The position numbers and the translations under genes were made by a program. Positions 7,644-8,605 of a DNA stretch of 8,605 bases are shown here, one piece after another (position 1 is the stretch's first letter; every line of letters starts with the position of its first letter). Location: NCBI GenBank assembly GCA_017549905.1, contig JAFYNC010000063.1, positions 1 through 8,605 of the forward strand, written 5' to 3'. Source of the DNA: Clostridia bacterium (lineage in GTDB: Bacteria > Bacillota > Clostridia > Oscillospirales > Acutalibacteraceae). The notes under the pieces are model-generated. The model did not search any database and had not been told where the DNA came from. It saw only the letters and a list, made by a program, of their open reading frames with translations.

Positions 7644-8150
7644 ATGAGTTTTAAAAAAAACGTAATTGCTTTTTTTATAATCGGAATTTTAGGAGTAACA
7701 GGTCACTTTGTTTATGAATGGTCGGGAGAAAATTATGCTATAGGTTTATTTTTCCCTGTGAACGAAAGCACTTGGGAGCATTTAAAACTACTGTTCTTTC
7801 CCACTGTTATTTATTCGGCTTTTGAGTATTTTCTTTCAAACGAGAAACCGAGCAACTATCTGCAATCGGTTGTTTTTTCAACCATTTGCGGAATGCTTTG
7901 GATAATAATACTATTTTACACTATAAAGGGTGTTTTTGGAAAAAGCCCTGATTTTATTAATATTAGCATTTACTTTATAAGCATAATTATAATGCTTTGC
8001 AAAAAAACAAAACTTATAAAGCGAGAAAAATTCGAACTTCCTCTTTTTCACTGGTTAGCGCTAATAGCTGGTATTTTAGTTTCAACATCTTTTATTTTTT
8101 ACAGCTATAATCCGCCGTCAATTAATCTGTTTATGCCGCCTGTTGCATAA
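7644..8150 (+). CDS. DUF6512-like integral membrane protein
   Basis: A 168-residue membrane protein with about five helices, at roughly 6-25, 48-65, 77-97, 104-121 and 136-156. The first loop carries GHFVYEWSGE and VNESTWEHLKLLFFP (about 39-53). This pattern is typical of a widespread, uncharacterised Firmicutes membrane family that I recall as DUF6512. The conserved Asn-Glu-Ser-Thr-Trp-Glu-His stretch, next to a helix, is the obvious candidate for a functional site; no transport or enzyme activity can be named. The ATG at 7644 follows TGAGGTG (7631-7637) with six bases between; the in-frame GTG at 7635 lies within that site. It is divergent from the LCP-like gene (78 bases between the chosen starts) and convergent with the putP-like gene. 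Confidence 0.8.
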   Translation: MSFKKNVIAFFIIGILGVTGHFVYEWSGENYAIGLFFPVNESTWEHLKLLFFPTVIYSAFEYFLSNEKPSNYLQSVVFSTICGMLWIIILFYTIKGVFGKSPDFINISIYFISIIIMLCKKTKLIKREKFELPLFHWLALIAGILVSTSFIFYSYNPPSINLFMPPVA

Positions 8151-8190
8151 AAAAATACGCCTTTTGGAAAATATCCAAAGGCGTATTTTA
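8149..8190. terminator. Hairpin terminator between the DUF6512-like and putP-like genes
   Basis: AAAATACGCC (8152-8161) pairs with GGCGTATTTT (8180-8189); the stem extends inward through TTT/AAA, a one-base bulge and GGA/TCC to a small A-rich loop. Seven A at 8149-8155 give the minus transcript a strong U-run, whereas the plus side has only TTTTA, so it suits putP best and the + gene less well. The hairpin begins at the stop codon of the DUF6512-like gene. Confidence 0.85.
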
Positions 8191-8199
8191 AATATTCAA

Positions 8200-8605
8200 T
8201 TAAATACTTTTACTAACGCTTTCAAATTCATTTACAATTTCCTCAGAAGGCTTTGCAGTAACCATAGATACCACAACTATAACAATAGAGGAAACGATGA
8301 ATGCGGGAAGCAATTCATATATTGCAAATGCGCCGCCAAGCTGACTTATAACAAATTTCCATAAGAATACCATTACACCGCCGCTTAGCATACCTGCTAT
8401 AGCACCTGCGCGGTTTGTACGCTTCCAGAAAAGTGAGAACAGCATTATAGGACCAAATGTAGCACCGAAACCTGCCCATGCAAACTTAACAATAAGGAAT
8501 ACTGAGCTTGTGGGGTCAAGCGCTAAGAACACTGCAATTACAGAAATTACGATAACGCAGATACGCGCTAAAACTACTGAACCCTTAGCACTCATTTTAA
8601 TCTTA
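8200..8605 (-). CDS. putP: Sodium:solute (proline-type) symporter, C-terminal part
   Basis: The last 134 residues of a sodium/solute symporter family transporter; the frame runs off the right edge (K-I-K before the Met at 8595), so about three quarters of the gene is outside. The segment FAWAGFGATFGPIMLFSLFWKR followed by N-RAGAIAGMLSGG is the highly conserved PutP pattern near the last helices. It is followed by a Trp-Lys, a YELLPAFIVSSIVIVVVSM helix and a short charged tail. About four membrane helices are visible. PutP imports proline with Na+; the substrate-binding helices are not in view, so another SSS substrate is possible. It is convergent with the DUF6512-like gene and ends at the hairpin between them. 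Confidence 0.92.
   Translation of the reverse strand, partial: KIKMSAKGSVVLARICVIVISVIAVFLALDPTSSVFLIVKFAWAGFGATFGPIMLFSLFWKRTNRAGAIAGMLSGGVMVFLWKFVISQLGGAFAIYELLPAFIVSSIVIVVVSMVTAKPSEEIVNEFESVSKSI

Noticed and set aside
8143..8364. 73-codon + strand frame over the hairpin and the end of putP
   Set aside because: It begins inside the DUF6512-like stop region, crosses a terminator and is antisense to conserved putP codons.
1..8605. CRISPR arrays, insertion sequences, prophage genes, tRNA or rRNA
   Set aside because: No direct repeat series, terminal inverted repeats, transposase or integrase motifs, cloverleaf or rRNA-like sequence was seen on reading both strands.

Overview
The window is an AT-rich, densely packed stretch of chromosome from a low-GC Gram-positive bacterium. 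It most resembles a gut-type member of the Clostridia (Oscillospirales/Ruminococcaceae-like). The reasons are an IreB-family protein, a type III glutamine synthetase, an oxygen-sensitive Fe-S L-serine dehydratase, a BofC-like domain, strong AGAGGTG-type ribosome binding sites, several non-ATG starts and consensus sigma-A promoters. The placement is inferred from gene content only. No rRNA, tRNA, CRISPR array, insertion sequence or phage gene was seen, and no gap between genes exceeds 300 bases.

Left part (1-3459, all + strand). The window opens inside pheT (phenylalanyl-tRNA synthetase beta chain; about the first 50-60 residues are missing). A separate promoter then drives ireB, a small regulatory phosphoprotein, which is closed by a strong hairpin terminator. 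Two small genes follow as a likely pair: a 169-residue protein I do not recognise, and a 100-residue membrane-anchored protein whose outer part looks like the C-terminal domain of BofC.

Middle part (3460-6950). sdaA (serine to pyruvate plus ammonia) has a perfect TTGACA-17-TATAAT promoter. It runs convergently into glnN (type III glutamine synthetase, ammonia to glutamine) on the minus strand, and one hairpin serves both 3' ends. glnN has its own TTGACA-17-TATACT promoter, and its true start is most likely a GTG 18 bases inside the longest reading frame.

Right part (6951-8605). Upstream of glnN on the minus strand is a small membrane-anchored protein with a degenerate LytR-CpsA-Psr-like fold. 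Divergent from it is a five-helix membrane protein of the DUF6512 type, which runs convergently into the 3' end of a PutP-like sodium:proline symporter; again one hairpin lies between the two.

Functionally, three neighbours (sdaA, glnN, putP) concern amino acid uptake, ammonia release and ammonia assimilation, but each is a separate transcription unit. The others concern translation (pheT), cell-envelope stress signalling (ireB) and the envelope (BofC-like, LCP-like and DUF6512 proteins). I did not find a convincing new multi-gene system. The most unusual items are the unknown/BofC-like gene pair and the LCP-like protein without its catalytic residues.
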